The position numbers were made by a program, and so were the translations under genes. Below, one piece after another: positions 6,373 through 13,535 of a DNA stretch of 24,044 nucleotides. The notes under the pieces are model-generated. The model had not been told where the DNA came from, did no database searches, and saw only the letters and a program-made list of their open reading frames with translations. Source of the DNA: Planctomycetota bacterium (GTDB taxonomy: Bacteria; Planctomycetota; MHYJ01; JACPRB01); the NCBI GenBank assembly GCA_023261405.1, contig JAHFOZ010000010.1, positions 1-24,044 of the forward strand, written 5' to 3'. Position 1 is the first letter of the stretch. Each line of letters begins with the position of its first letter.

Positions 6373-7230
6373 TCAGCCACCGCGCCGCTCCTCCGCAACA
6401 GATTCCCCCGTGCCCCACGCCTCGCGCAGCGCCTGCTCCATCGACTGCGGCCTCTCGAGCACGGCGGAGAGGGTGGTCCCGTGGTGCGGCTCCTGGCTCT
6501 TCAGGTAGCCTTTGAGGTTGTCCACGTCCACGGGCGTCGGGATGCGCATCCAGCGGAGCAGCGTCAGCGGCGCCAGGAGCAGCAGCGCCGGGAAAGGCAG
6601 GAACAGGCACTTCCGGCCGAGGATAGCCCTCAGGAGACGGAGCAGGTCGCCGAGGGTCGGCCGCTCGGCATAGTACAGGTTGAACTCGCCTCCCGCCGGA
6701 CGGCGGAGGATCTCCCCGAAGGCCCGGCAGAGGTCCCCGATCCCGATCACGGTCATCGGCCCGCGGCCGCCATCGAGCAGCGGCAGGACCGGCCAGCGCT
6801 CGACCATCCCCGCCATCCTCCCGAAGAGCCCGCCCTTCCCCAGCACCGTGCCGGGGCGGACGATCGTGTGCCCGCGCTTTCCGAAGGGCTCCTCTTCGGC
6901 GAGCTTGGTCCGGCCATACTCGGCGGCGGCGTCGGGCCGCGCGGAGAGCGAGCTCACCAGGACCTGCCGGGCCACGCCCGCGCGGGAGGCCGCCTCCTCG
7001 AGCGCGAGCGTGCCCCTCACGTTCGCCTCCATCGCCCCGCGCGCGAAGTCATGGGCCGCGTGGATGACGACGTCCACGCCCCGGAACCACGCCGGATCGG
7101 CGGGATCCCCCAGGCGCCAGACGAGCGGACCGGACCGCGAGGTCCCGCTCACGGTGTGGCCCTTCGCCTCGAGGTACGCTCTCAGATGGCGCGCGATGAA
7201 GCCGTTGAGGCCCGTGATGAAGATCCTCAT
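6373..7230 (-). CDS. NAD(P)-dependent epimerase/dehydratase (extended SDR)
   Basis: 285 residues starting at MRIFITGLNGFIARHL. The cofactor site TGLNGFIA follows the TGxxGFIG pattern of extended short-chain dehydrogenases, with the last Gly replaced by Ala. The strand VDVVIHAAHD and the active-site elements VSSLSA (Ser) and EYGRTK (Tyr and Lys of YxxxK) are all present, so it is likely catalytically active. Substrates in this family are mainly nucleotide sugars, but also sterol-like or other alcohols; the C-terminal segment (FLPFPALLLLAPLTLLRWM) is hydrophobic, which is common in members acting on lipid-linked or membrane substrates. The exact reaction cannot be told. It lies between the GMC oxidoreductase and the methyltransferase in the minus-strand cluster, after a 177-base gap that holds repeats. 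Confidence 0.88.
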   Translation of the reverse strand: MRIFITGLNGFIARHLRAYLEAKGHTVSGTSRSGPLVWRLGDPADPAWFRGVDVVIHAAHDFARGAMEANVRGTLALEEAASRAGVARQVLVSSLSARPDAAAEYGRTKLAEEEPFGKRGHTIVRPGTVLGKGGLFGRMAGMVERWPVLPLLDGGRGPMTVIGIGDLCRAFGEILRRPAGGEFNLYYAERPTLGDLLRLLRAILGRKCLFLPFPALLLLAPLTLLRWMRIPTPVDVDNLKGYLKSQEPHHGTTLSAVLERPQSMEQALREAWGTGESVAEERRGG

Positions 7231-7252
7231 CGTCCCAAGAAACTCCCGGATG

Positions 7253-7393
7253 CACCACCAGGACACCACGTCACCAGGTTCCCTCGGGTGGAATCCGGTG
7301 GTTTGCAGGTTGAAACGATGCCCGCTTCCGTCCTGCACGTAGGGACGGCCCCCTCCGAAGCGTCTTGGTGTCTTTGTGTCTTTGGGGTGGTTT
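7253..7393. repeat. paired copies of the ACCAC/AAAGACAC repeat
   Basis: A left arm at 7253-7278 (CACCACCAGGACACCACG and following) and a right arm at 7362-7393 (GTCTTGGTGTCTTTGTGTCT, then TTGGGGTGGTTT) face each other as imperfect inverted copies. The right arm, read on the minus strand, contains tandem AAAGACAC units and is closely related to the repeat at 2161-2219. The element fills most of the gap between the GMC gene (stop at 7408) and the epimerase gene (start 7230); no gene or clear promoter is seen there. Confidence 0.6.
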
Positions 7394-7407
7394 CCATTCT
7401 CACGATG

Positions 7408-8967
7408 TCACCCGGACTCGCTCAACTGCGCGCGCACGAGCCGCCCGATGCGGAGCGCATTCGCCATGATCGTGAACGTCAGGTTCTTCGCCGGGAGGCG
7501 CGGGAACGACGCCGCGTCGCCGACGTGGGTCCGCTTCGTCCCCGCCAGCAGGCCGTCCCGATCGGTCTCGTAGCGCTCCCCCGGCCGCTCGCGCATCGGC
7601 AGCGGCCCGGCGTAGTGGACGCTCCCGCCGGGCTTGGACGGGCGGACGAACTTCGCATCGGATCGCCACCCCGTCCGCCGAAGCAGGCCCAGGATCTTCG
7701 CCTCCGCGCCGCACGGAGGCGGCGCCGCATACCGGAGGACCAGGTTTCCCTTCCCATCGATGGACAGCGAGTTCTCGGGCCGCGGATCTCCGGGATAAAA
7801 CAGCTGAAGGAGGGCCATGGCCGGGAGTACGTACCTCGAGGCCGCGAGGCATCCGCGCACGCTCAGGGGGAAGTTGAAAAGCAGGTCGGAGCGGAGTAGC
7901 CCGTCCACCGCGTAGATCATCCCCACCAGCGGCTCGGGCCAGAGCGGGCCGGAGCAGAAGAGGTTGAGCTGCGCGTAGAAGGAGCGCTGCTCCACCGGCA
8001 TCCCGATGCGCCGGAGCGAGATCAGGGGCGCGAAGGAGCAGGGATTCTCCACGAGCGGCAGGCGGCTCTCCGTGTCGCCGTTCGCGCGGAGCACGAGCCT
8101 CGCCGTGTTCAACGCCCCGAGACAGAGGATCAGCCTCCGGGCCCGGAAGGTCTCCCCCTGCGCGAGCACCTCGACGCCGTCCTCCGTCTCCCGGTACGAC
8201 TCCACGAGGTGGCCGGGCGCGTAGTCCACCTCGCCTCGCCGGGCCAGCTCCTCGATCGTGAAGGCCGGCGAGTAGACCGCCCCCTGCCGCGGCTTGAAGA
8301 ACTCGAGGTTCTCGTAGGCGCACGCCTTCCGGCCGGCGTGGTCGCGGCTGAGGACCGCCAGGCGCGGGCGGCCGATGAAGAGACCCTCCCGGCGGAACTC
8401 GTCCGCGCGCAGGGAGTACGCCTCCAGGAGATCGCGGCCCACGGCGGCAAGGTCGAGCGGCGGCTGGAGCCCCCGGGCGCTCCCGTGGAAACGCGCGAGG
8501 TCATCCTCCGCGCCCGAGATGCCCACCTGCTGAGCGACCTCGTCGTAGAACGGGTCGAGGTCCGCGGCGCGGAGGGGGAAGCCGCGGAGGTCCGCGTCGT
8601 CGAAGCGGTAGACCTGCGCGCCCCACGCGTTGGCCAGCCCCCCGGTCGTGTAGCTCAGGAGCGCGGAGAAGGAGCTGGAGATGATGTCTGGAGCGCCGGG
8701 CGGACGTTCGATCACGGGCCGCAGGAGGGGCGCCTTCACCTTCGGGCTGAGTTCTCCGCCCTCGATGGAGTGGAGCGACTCGAAGCGCTCCCCCACGGTC
8801 TCGTGAAAGACATCCCGGCTCTTGCGGAGATCGTAGAGGTTGGCGTCCAGGGTCGGGGCTTCCGCCAGCGGCATCCCTGCGTCGAGGACGAGCGTCTTCG
8901 CGCCCCGCAGGCCGTACGCCGCGAAGGCCCCCGCCGCGCCCGAGCCCACGACGATCGCGTCGTGCAT
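7408..8967 (-). CDS. GMC-family FAD-dependent oxidoreductase
   Basis: 519 residues. The N-terminus HDAIVVGSGAAGAFAAYGL is the FAD-binding dinucleotide motif (GSGAAG, residues 8-13), followed by an acidic strand end (LVLDAG). TTGGLANAWGAQVYRF matches the GMC segment that contacts the flavin. The C-terminal catalytic part contains GGSVHYAGPLPM (His451, the probable catalytic base) and GDAASFPRLPAKNLTFTIMA, with Asn503 as the likely partner. GMC enzymes oxidise alcohol groups of sugars, sterols or other polyols. There is no Tat or Sec signal, so it acts in the cytoplasm, presumably on a glycan or lipid precursor. Its ATG overlaps the TGA of the small upstream gene by one base (TGATG), pointing to coupled synthesis. 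The electron acceptor is unknown. Confidence 0.9.
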   Translation of the reverse strand: MHDAIVVGSGAAGAFAAYGLRGAKTLVLDAGMPLAEAPTLDANLYDLRKSRDVFHETVGERFESLHSIEGGELSPKVKAPLLRPVIERPPGAPDIISSSFSALLSYTTGGLANAWGAQVYRFDDADLRGFPLRAADLDPFYDEVAQQVGISGAEDDLARFHGSARGLQPPLDLAAVGRDLLEAYSLRADEFRREGLFIGRPRLAVLSRDHAGRKACAYENLEFFKPRQGAVYSPAFTIEELARRGEVDYAPGHLVESYRETEDGVEVLAQGETFRARRLILCLGALNTARLVLRANGDTESRLPLVENPCSFAPLISLRRIGMPVEQRSFYAQLNLFCSGPLWPEPLVGMIYAVDGLLRSDLLFNFPLSVRGCLAASRYVLPAMALLQLFYPGDPRPENSLSIDGKGNLVLRYAAPPPCGAEAKILGLLRRTGWRSDAKFVRPSKPGGSVHYAGPLPMRERPGERYETDRDGLLAGTKRTHVGDAASFPRLPAKNLTFTIMANALRIGRLVRAQLSESG

Positions 8968-9371
8968 CAGGGCGTCTCCAGCCGGCGCAGCAGGGCCCGG
9001 CCCTTGAGCCGCTTGAACAGGGTGCGGACCCCGTGGCCCATCAGGGAAAGGAACGCCTGGAAACGGCGGGGCTCGTCACTGACGAAGTCCGCGTAGTACT
9101 CCGGCGAGGCCTCCGCCACGTAGAGCAGCGCCTTGAATTTTCGGCAGAGGACGTGGTCGGGCCGATCCCGCCGCGCGGCGGCCTCGAGGGCCTCGAGATC
9201 GAGATCCTCATCGAGCGCCCGCTTCATCCAGGCCCGCTCGGCGTCGGTGATGCGGCTCAGCGCCCGGTGCGCGGCCGCGTAGCGCCGGGCCACCTCTTCC
9301 GGGACCTCCCGGTCGAACGCCGCCCGGTGCAGGGTGGCCGCCTCGCGGAGAAGTTCGTCCATGGGGTTCAC
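8967..9371 (-). CDS. small protein of unknown function coupled to the GMC oxidoreductase
   Basis: 134 residues from a GTG at 9369-9371 that overlaps the stop of the GT9 gene (GTGA); an ATG at 9362 three codons later is an equally possible start (131 residues). The protein is predicted nearly all helical and very rich in Arg, Glu and Ala, with no signal peptide or membrane segment. The centre (HVLCRKFKALLYVAEASPEYYADFV) is less charged and could be the conserved core. I recognise no family. It sits exactly between GT9 and GMC genes with overlaps at both ends, so a role as a partner or maturation subunit of the oxidoreductase is a reasonable guess, comparable in arrangement only to the small subunits of some GMC dehydrogenases. 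Confidence 0.75.
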   Translation of the reverse strand: MNPMDELLREAATLHRAAFDREVPEEVARRYAAAHRALSRITDAERAWMKRALDEDLDLEALEAAARRDRPDHVLCRKFKALLYVAEASPEYYADFVSDEPRRFQAFLSLMGHGVRTLFKRLKGRALLRRLETP

Positions 9372-10633
9372 GCCGGGCGCAGCGTCTTCCAGTCTTCGTT
9401 CGAGTGCCGCCCGCCGTAGCCCCGCCAGAAGGCGCGGCGCTCGACCGGGATAGGGAGCCCGTCGAGCAAGCGCCCCGCGGCCTCGAGGACGTCCTCCCGG
9501 CGGATCGCCTGCATGCACGCATTACGGCCCCCGCACGGGGCGACCTTCGTGTTCGCCGCGCTCAGGCAGGGACTGCAGTAGAGCCCCGCGTGGAAGGCCG
9601 CCGAGCGCGGACCGAGCGGGCCGTAATGGTCGGGAGACTCCGGCCCGAAGAGGGCCAGCAGTGGCGCGCCCACCACGTCGGCCAGATGGGCGGGGCCGCT
9701 GTCATGCGCCACCACGAGCGACGACCGCTCGAGCAGTGCCACCAGCATGCCGAGGTCGGTCTCGCCCGCGAGGTTGAGCCCATCCTTCCGGCGGCAGCTC
9801 CCGAGGACCGCATCGACCATCGGCCGCTCGCGGACCGAGCCCACGTAGGCGATCCTCACGGGCCGCTCCGAGAGCAGCCGATCGTTCAGCCATGCGTAGC
9901 AGTCGGCGGGCCACGCGCGCTCGTCGCAGAGGCCGCTCGAGGTGACCCCGAACACGGCGATCGGGGCGTGGGGTGGGATCCCGCGGCGGGAGAGGAGTTC
10001 CCCCAGGCGTCCCCGGTCCTCCTCGCTCGCCCGGAGCCTCGGAGCCTCCGCGGACGACTCGACCCCGATGGCCCGTCCCAGCGCGGCGTAAACCTCGGTG
10101 ATGTGGCGCGCGGGGTTGTACGGGACGATGCGGTTCAGGATCCCCTCGCGGAATCCGAGGCGGAGGTAGTAGCCCACGCGCACCGGCGCCCGGGTCAGCG
10201 CCGTGAGGAGCGTGGCGAAGTTCGAGAAGAACTCCATGTCGATCACGATGTCGTAGCGGCCCACGGCGATCTGCCCGATGCGTCGGAACATGTCGTGGAG
10301 GAGCCGGAGCGGGCCGGAGGAATCCACGTCGAGGATGCGGGTGAACGACCCCATGCGGCGGGCGATCCCGGTGTTCGAAGAGAACGTGAGCAGGTGGAGC
10401 TCGGCCGAGGGATGCGCGCGACGGATCGCTTCAAAGAGGGGCCAGCCCCTGAGGATGCTCCCCAGCCCGAAGAACTTGATCACCAGTATCTTACGGGGGC
10501 GGGGCAACCCGCCCTCGGCCAGGAGACGCATGAGGTGGATCAGGGGCGAGACCGCCGCGCACGCCAGGCCGCCCAGGAAGCGGTCGAGGAAGCGGAAGAG
10601 GGAGAAGTGACCGGAGCCTCCTTGGGCCGACAT
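9368..10633 (-). CDS. glycosyltransferase family 9 (heptosyltransferase-like)
   Basis: 421 residues. After a hydrophobic, probably membrane-associating N-terminus (residues 10-45), a GT-B fold begins at KILVIKFFGLGSILRGWP. The C-terminal donor-binding domain shows SSLVVAHDSGPAHLADVVG and PLLALFGPESPDHYGPLG, the signature of ADP-heptose:LPS heptosyltransferases and relatives. The position of the catalytic Asp in WaaC (SLGD) is Ser59 here (GLGS). A Cys cluster C-x2-C-x10-C-x5-C lies near the end (YCSPCLSAANTKVAPCGG and following), as in several GT9 proteins. It should transfer a sugar to a lipid-linked acceptor on the cytoplasmic face of the inner membrane. It is the first gene of the minus-strand cluster, with a promoter just upstream, and overlaps the next gene by four bases. 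Confidence 0.92.
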   Translation of the reverse strand: MSAQGGSGHFSLFRFLDRFLGGLACAAVSPLIHLMRLLAEGGLPRPRKILVIKFFGLGSILRGWPLFEAIRRAHPSAELHLLTFSSNTGIARRMGSFTRILDVDSSGPLRLLHDMFRRIGQIAVGRYDIVIDMEFFSNFATLLTALTRAPVRVGYYLRLGFREGILNRIVPYNPARHITEVYAALGRAIGVESSAEAPRLRASEEDRGRLGELLSRRGIPPHAPIAVFGVTSSGLCDERAWPADCYAWLNDRLLSERPVRIAYVGSVRERPMVDAVLGSCRRKDGLNLAGETDLGMLVALLERSSLVVAHDSGPAHLADVVGAPLLALFGPESPDHYGPLGPRSAAFHAGLYCSPCLSAANTKVAPCGGRNACMQAIRREDVLEAAGRLLDGLPIPVERRAFWRGYGGRHSNEDWKTLRPA

Positions 10634-10644
10634 GATGGGGCCGT

Positions 10645-10673
10645 ATTATCCACGCGCCCCCGACCCTCCACAA
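10645..10673 (-). promoter_or_regulatory. promoter for the GT9 operon
   Basis: On the minus strand, -35 TTGTGG (10668-10673), a 17-base spacer and -10 GATAAT (10645-10650, five of six consensus bases). The expected start, near 10638, lies about five bases before the ATG at 10633, too short for a ribosome binding site. Confidence 0.55.
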
Positions 10674-10695
10674 GATGTAACTTTGCGGAATGCGC

Positions 10696-10724
10696 TTGAA
10701 CCTCCGCGAGGACCGGGCTATCCT
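10696..10724 (+). promoter_or_regulatory. promoter for the GrdB-like gene
   Basis: On the plus strand, -35 TTGAAC (10696-10701), a 17-base spacer and -10 TATCCT (10719-10724). The expected transcription start is near 10731, giving a leader of about 140 bases before the GTG at 10871. It is back to back with the GT9 promoter, with 22 bases between the two -35 boxes. Confidence 0.6.
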
Positions 10725-10730
10725 TAATCA

Positions 10731-10870
10731 TGGAGATGAGGGGGTGCGCATTGCAGTCCGACATGCCACTCCCCTGAGCCGGCGACTCGGGTGAAGTAGT
10801 CACGAGGACGCCCGGCAAAGCGGCTCTTTTCAGCGCAGAAGTCGGTACGTCCGTACCGGGGGGTGTTGTC
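10731..10870 (+). promoter_or_regulatory. structured 5' leader, candidate cis-regulatory RNA
   Basis: Three consecutive hairpins can be drawn by eye. Hairpin 1 (10739-10775) pairs AGGGG with CCCCT and, inside, GCAT with ATGC. Hairpin 2 (10778-10816) pairs GCCGG-CG with CG-C-CCGGC, then CTC with GAG and GTGA with TCAC around the loop AGTAG. Hairpin 3 (10843-10858) is CGGTAC-GTCC-GTACCG and touches the G-run at 10858-10863, which serves as the ribosome binding site seven bases before the GTG start. It matches no riboswitch consensus that I know. The arrangement would suit control of translation, but function is inferred from shape only. Confidence 0.45.
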
Positions 10871-11620
10871 GTGACCCAGTTCGCGTTCTATCCCGCCGAG
10901 CGCGCCGCGGCCTACGAAAAGTGGTCCGCCGAGTACTCCTTCGAGCAGCCGGAGCCCACCCCGTGGACGCCGCTGCGCCGCGAACTCAGGCGCTCAAAGG
11001 TCGCCCTCGTGACCACGGCGGGGCTGCGCCTCAAAACCCAGCACTCCTATGCGAGGGGCTCCGCGGAATTTCGCGAAATCTCCTCCTACGTCTCCGCGGA
11101 AGACCTCGCCTTCGACTTCACCAACTACGACCCCAGCGAGGCGGAGAAGGACCTCAACGTCATCGTCCCCGTGGACCGGCTCAAGGACCTGGTGGACCGC
11201 GGCCAGCTCGGCGGGCTGAACGAGACCTACCTCTCCTTCTTCGGCGCCTGTACCGACCTCGCCGGCCTGCGCGTGTCCGCGGCCGCCGCGGGCGAAAAGC
11301 TCCGTCGCTACGGCGTCGAGGCGGTCTTCGTCGTCCCCGCGAACCAGGGGTGCAACCAGACGGCAGCTCTCGTCGCACGCGAGCTTGAGCGGCAGGGGAT
11401 CTCCACCGTCTGCGCCGTCACGATCAAGGAGGTCGCCCGGCAGGTCCGGGTCCCGCGCGGGGCCTTCATCAACTTTCCGTTCGGCCGCACCTTCGGCCGG
11501 GCGGGGGAGACGGCGCTCCAGGAGTCGATCGTGGCCGACCTGGCCCGCGCGCTCCGCACGCTGGACCGGCCGGGGAAGATCCTGGACCTTCCCTACCGCT
11601 GGGAGGGCGTCCTGGAATAG
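10871..11620 (+). CDS. GrdB-family protein (glycine/sarcosine/betaine reductase B-like, short form)
   Basis: 249 residues, GTG start with a G-run seven bases upstream. The segments NYDPSEAEKDLNVIVPVDRL, LVDRGQLGGLNETYLSFFG and VEAVFVVPANQGCNQTAALV are typical of the GRDB family (subunit B of glycine, sarcosine, betaine or D-proline reductase). True GrdB is longer (over 400 residues) and carries selenocysteine; here there is no in-frame TGA, and Cys161 (QGCNQT) is the candidate redox residue. No grdA, grdC or thioredoxin-like partner is in the window, so amino acid reduction in the Stickland sense is unlikely. The protein is cytoplasmic, and its actual substrate is unknown. It is followed after 22 bases by a GT-C glycosyltransferase on the same strand. 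Confidence 0.82.
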   Translation: MTQFAFYPAERAAAYEKWSAEYSFEQPEPTPWTPLRRELRRSKVALVTTAGLRLKTQHSYARGSAEFREISSYVSAEDLAFDFTNYDPSEAEKDLNVIVPVDRLKDLVDRGQLGGLNETYLSFFGACTDLAGLRVSAAAAGEKLRRYGVEAVFVVPANQGCNQTAALVARELERQGISTVCAVTIKEVARQVRVPRGAFINFPFGRTFGRAGETALQESIVADLARALRTLDRPGKILDLPYRWEGVLE

Positions 11621-11625
11621 CGCCC

Positions 11626-11634
11626 TGATATGAT
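11626..11634 (+). promoter_or_regulatory. possible extended -10 promoter
   Basis: TGATATGAT (extended -10, hexamer TATGAT at 11629-11634) ends eight bases before the ATG at 11643. No good -35 box is present at 16-18 bases. A transcript from here would be almost leaderless. Confidence 0.35.
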
Positions 11635-11642
11635 GGGGGCCT

Positions 11643-13535
11643 ATGTCCCCCCGTGAGCGCGCCGGGCTGGGCACGGCCCTCGTGCTGGCCTTCGCCTTGC
11701 GCATCGGGCTCGTGCTCTCGCTCGAAGGCGACCCCTTTTTCTACGAGCCCATCGTGGACAGCGCCGCCTACGACACGTGGGCCCACGAGATCGCCACGCA
11801 GGACTTCATCGGGAAGAAGGTCTTCTACCAGGACCCGCTCTACCCCTACGGGCTGGGGATCTTCTACGCCGTCTTCGGCCGCGACCTCCTCTGGGCCCGG
11901 CTCGTCCAGTGCCTCCTGGGGACGCTGGGCTTGTGGATGCTCTTCGAGGGGACGCGCCGGACGCTCGGCTACCGCACCGCGATCGTCGCCCTGGCGATCG
12001 CCGCGCTCTACAAGACGTTCGTCTTCTTCGACGGCGCCCTGCTCAAGGATTTCCTCGGCGTGATCGCCGTCGAAGCCGCGATCCTCTTCTGGTCGCTCGA
12101 CTCGAAATGGAAATGGCTGGGCTTTGGCGCGGCCCTCGGCGTGGGGACGCTGGTCCGCGGCAATATGCTCCTCCTCGCGCTCGCGGCGGCCGCCTTCCTG
12201 GCGGCGCGCCGGGAATGGAAGCCCGCCCTCCTCACGCTCGCGGGCGCCGCGGCCTGCGTGGCCCCGGCGACGATCCGGAACCTCGCGGTCTCCGGCGAGT
12301 TCGTGCCCACCACGGCGCAGCTCGGCCCCAACCTCTACACCGGCAACAACGAGGAGAACACCTCGGGCCGCTACCGGCCGCCCTCCTTCCTCCGGGAAGG
12401 CGCCACCGAGTTCGAAGAGCCGGGATTCCGGAAGGAGGCCGAGCGCCTGAACCGGCGCCCCATGAAGGCCTCCGAGATCGACGCCTACTGGCGCGGCCGG
12501 GCCGTCGACTACATCACCAGCCACTTCGGGACCTTCCTCGGGGTCACCGCGAAGCGGACGTTGATGCTCCTCAACGCCTACGAGATCCCCGACGACCAGG
12601 ACCCCGCCTTCATGGCGCGCTTCTCCTGGGTCCTTCAGGCACCGCTCCTGACCTTCGGCCTCTTCGTGGCGCCGCTGGCCGCGGCCGGAATCTACCTCTC
12701 CTGGGCGGAGCGCGGCCGCTTCGCGATGCTCTACCTGCTCCTGGCGGCCTACGGCTTCTCCATCGTCTTCTTCTTCGTGTTCGCCCGCTACCGGATGCCG
12801 CTCGTGCCCTTCCTCGTGATCTTCGCCGCCCACGCGATCGTCAAGGGGGCGAAGCTCCGGGACTACGGGATGCGGCAGGTCCCCAGGGCCGCGGCGGCGG
12901 TCTTCCTGGTCACGCTCGCGGTCGTCAACATCCCCCTGCCGGAGGCGATCGGGGGCCACCGGGACTTCCGGACCGCGCACGCCAACCTGGGCCTCTACTA
13001 CTCGCGGAGCGGGAAGTTCCAGGAGGCGGTGACGGAGCTCGAGGCATCCGCCAAGCTGGACCCGGACCGCCTGAGGCACGCGGGCTTCGTGTGGACACTC
13101 GCGGACGCCAGCGAGCGGAGCGGGCAGGAGATCAAGGCCTTCGAGCATTACGAGCTTGCATCGCAGCTGGACCCCTCGGCCGCCGAGGCTTCGTACAAGG
13201 TGGGCACGATCTACCTGCACCGGGACATGCACGCGCGGGCGCTCGAGAAGTTCAAAGAGACGATCCGGCGCGATCCCAACCATGCCGCCGGCTGGCAGGG
13301 TCTGGCGGATGCGCTCCTCGGCATCGACCGGAAGGCGGAGGCCATGGAGGTGCTCGCGGCGGGGACGAAGGCCTGCCCGGACGTCTGGGGACTCCGTCTC
13401 TCCCGCGCCCGCCTCTTCCTCGGGCTCTCCATGTGGCGGGAGGCGCGCGTCGAGGCGCTGGAGGTGCTGCGCCTCTCCCCCAACCACGCCGAGGCCGCCC
13501 GCATCCGCGACGAGGCGGCCTCCAGGCTCAGGTGA
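11643..13535 (+). CDS. GT-C membrane glycosyltransferase with C-terminal TPR repeats
   Basis: 630 residues. Residues about 8-425 contain roughly ten to twelve membrane helices. The first external loop has Asp39 in PIVDSAAYDTWAHEIA and DPLYPYGLGIFY, matching the catalytic Asp and PLYP elements of ArnT/PMT-like transferases. From about residue 435 the chain is soluble and made of TPR units (RTAHANLGLYYSRSGKFQEA, EASYKVGTIYLHRDMHARAL, HAAGWQGLADALLGIDRKAE) to the C-terminus; these usually bind partner proteins. The protein would use a polyprenyl-linked sugar at the outer face of the inner membrane. It is 22 bases after the GrdB-like gene and may be cotranscribed. It is a different branch from the GT-C protein at 4168 and not a recent duplicate. 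Confidence 0.87.
   Translation: MSPRERAGLGTALVLAFALRIGLVLSLEGDPFFYEPIVDSAAYDTWAHEIATQDFIGKKVFYQDPLYPYGLGIFYAVFGRDLLWARLVQCLLGTLGLWMLFEGTRRTLGYRTAIVALAIAALYKTFVFFDGALLKDFLGVIAVEAAILFWSLDSKWKWLGFGAALGVGTLVRGNMLLLALAAAAFLAARREWKPALLTLAGAAACVAPATIRNLAVSGEFVPTTAQLGPNLYTGNNEENTSGRYRPPSFLREGATEFEEPGFRKEAERLNRRPMKASEIDAYWRGRAVDYITSHFGTFLGVTAKRTLMLLNAYEIPDDQDPAFMARFSWVLQAPLLTFGLFVAPLAAAGIYLSWAERGRFAMLYLLLAAYGFSIVFFFVFARYRMPLVPFLVIFAAHAIVKGAKLRDYGMRQVPRAAAAVFLVTLAVVNIPLPEAIGGHRDFRTAHANLGLYYSRSGKFQEAVTELEASAKLDPDRLRHAGFVWTLADASERSGQEIKAFEHYELASQLDPSAAEASYKVGTIYLHRDMHARALEKFKETIRRDPNHAAGWQGLADALLGIDRKAEAMEVLAAGTKACPDVWGLRLSRARLFLGLSMWREARVEALEVLRLSPNHAEAARIRDEAASRLR

Noticed and set aside
10739..10816. 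A known riboswitch or small RNA (c-di-GMP, SAM, cobalamin, SRP RNA) in the GrdB-like leader
   Set aside because: None of the conserved core sequences I know for these classes is present.
10540..10818. Small minus-strand frame upstream of GT9, with an internal ATG (10763-10765) after a GGGGAG-like site
   Set aside because: It overlaps the GT9 start by about 90 bases, spans two predicted promoters, and its tail is a shadow of the GT9 frame.
11349..11357. Selenocysteine codon in the GrdB-like gene
   Set aside because: The frame is open throughout with no TGA; the corresponding region encodes a normal Cys.
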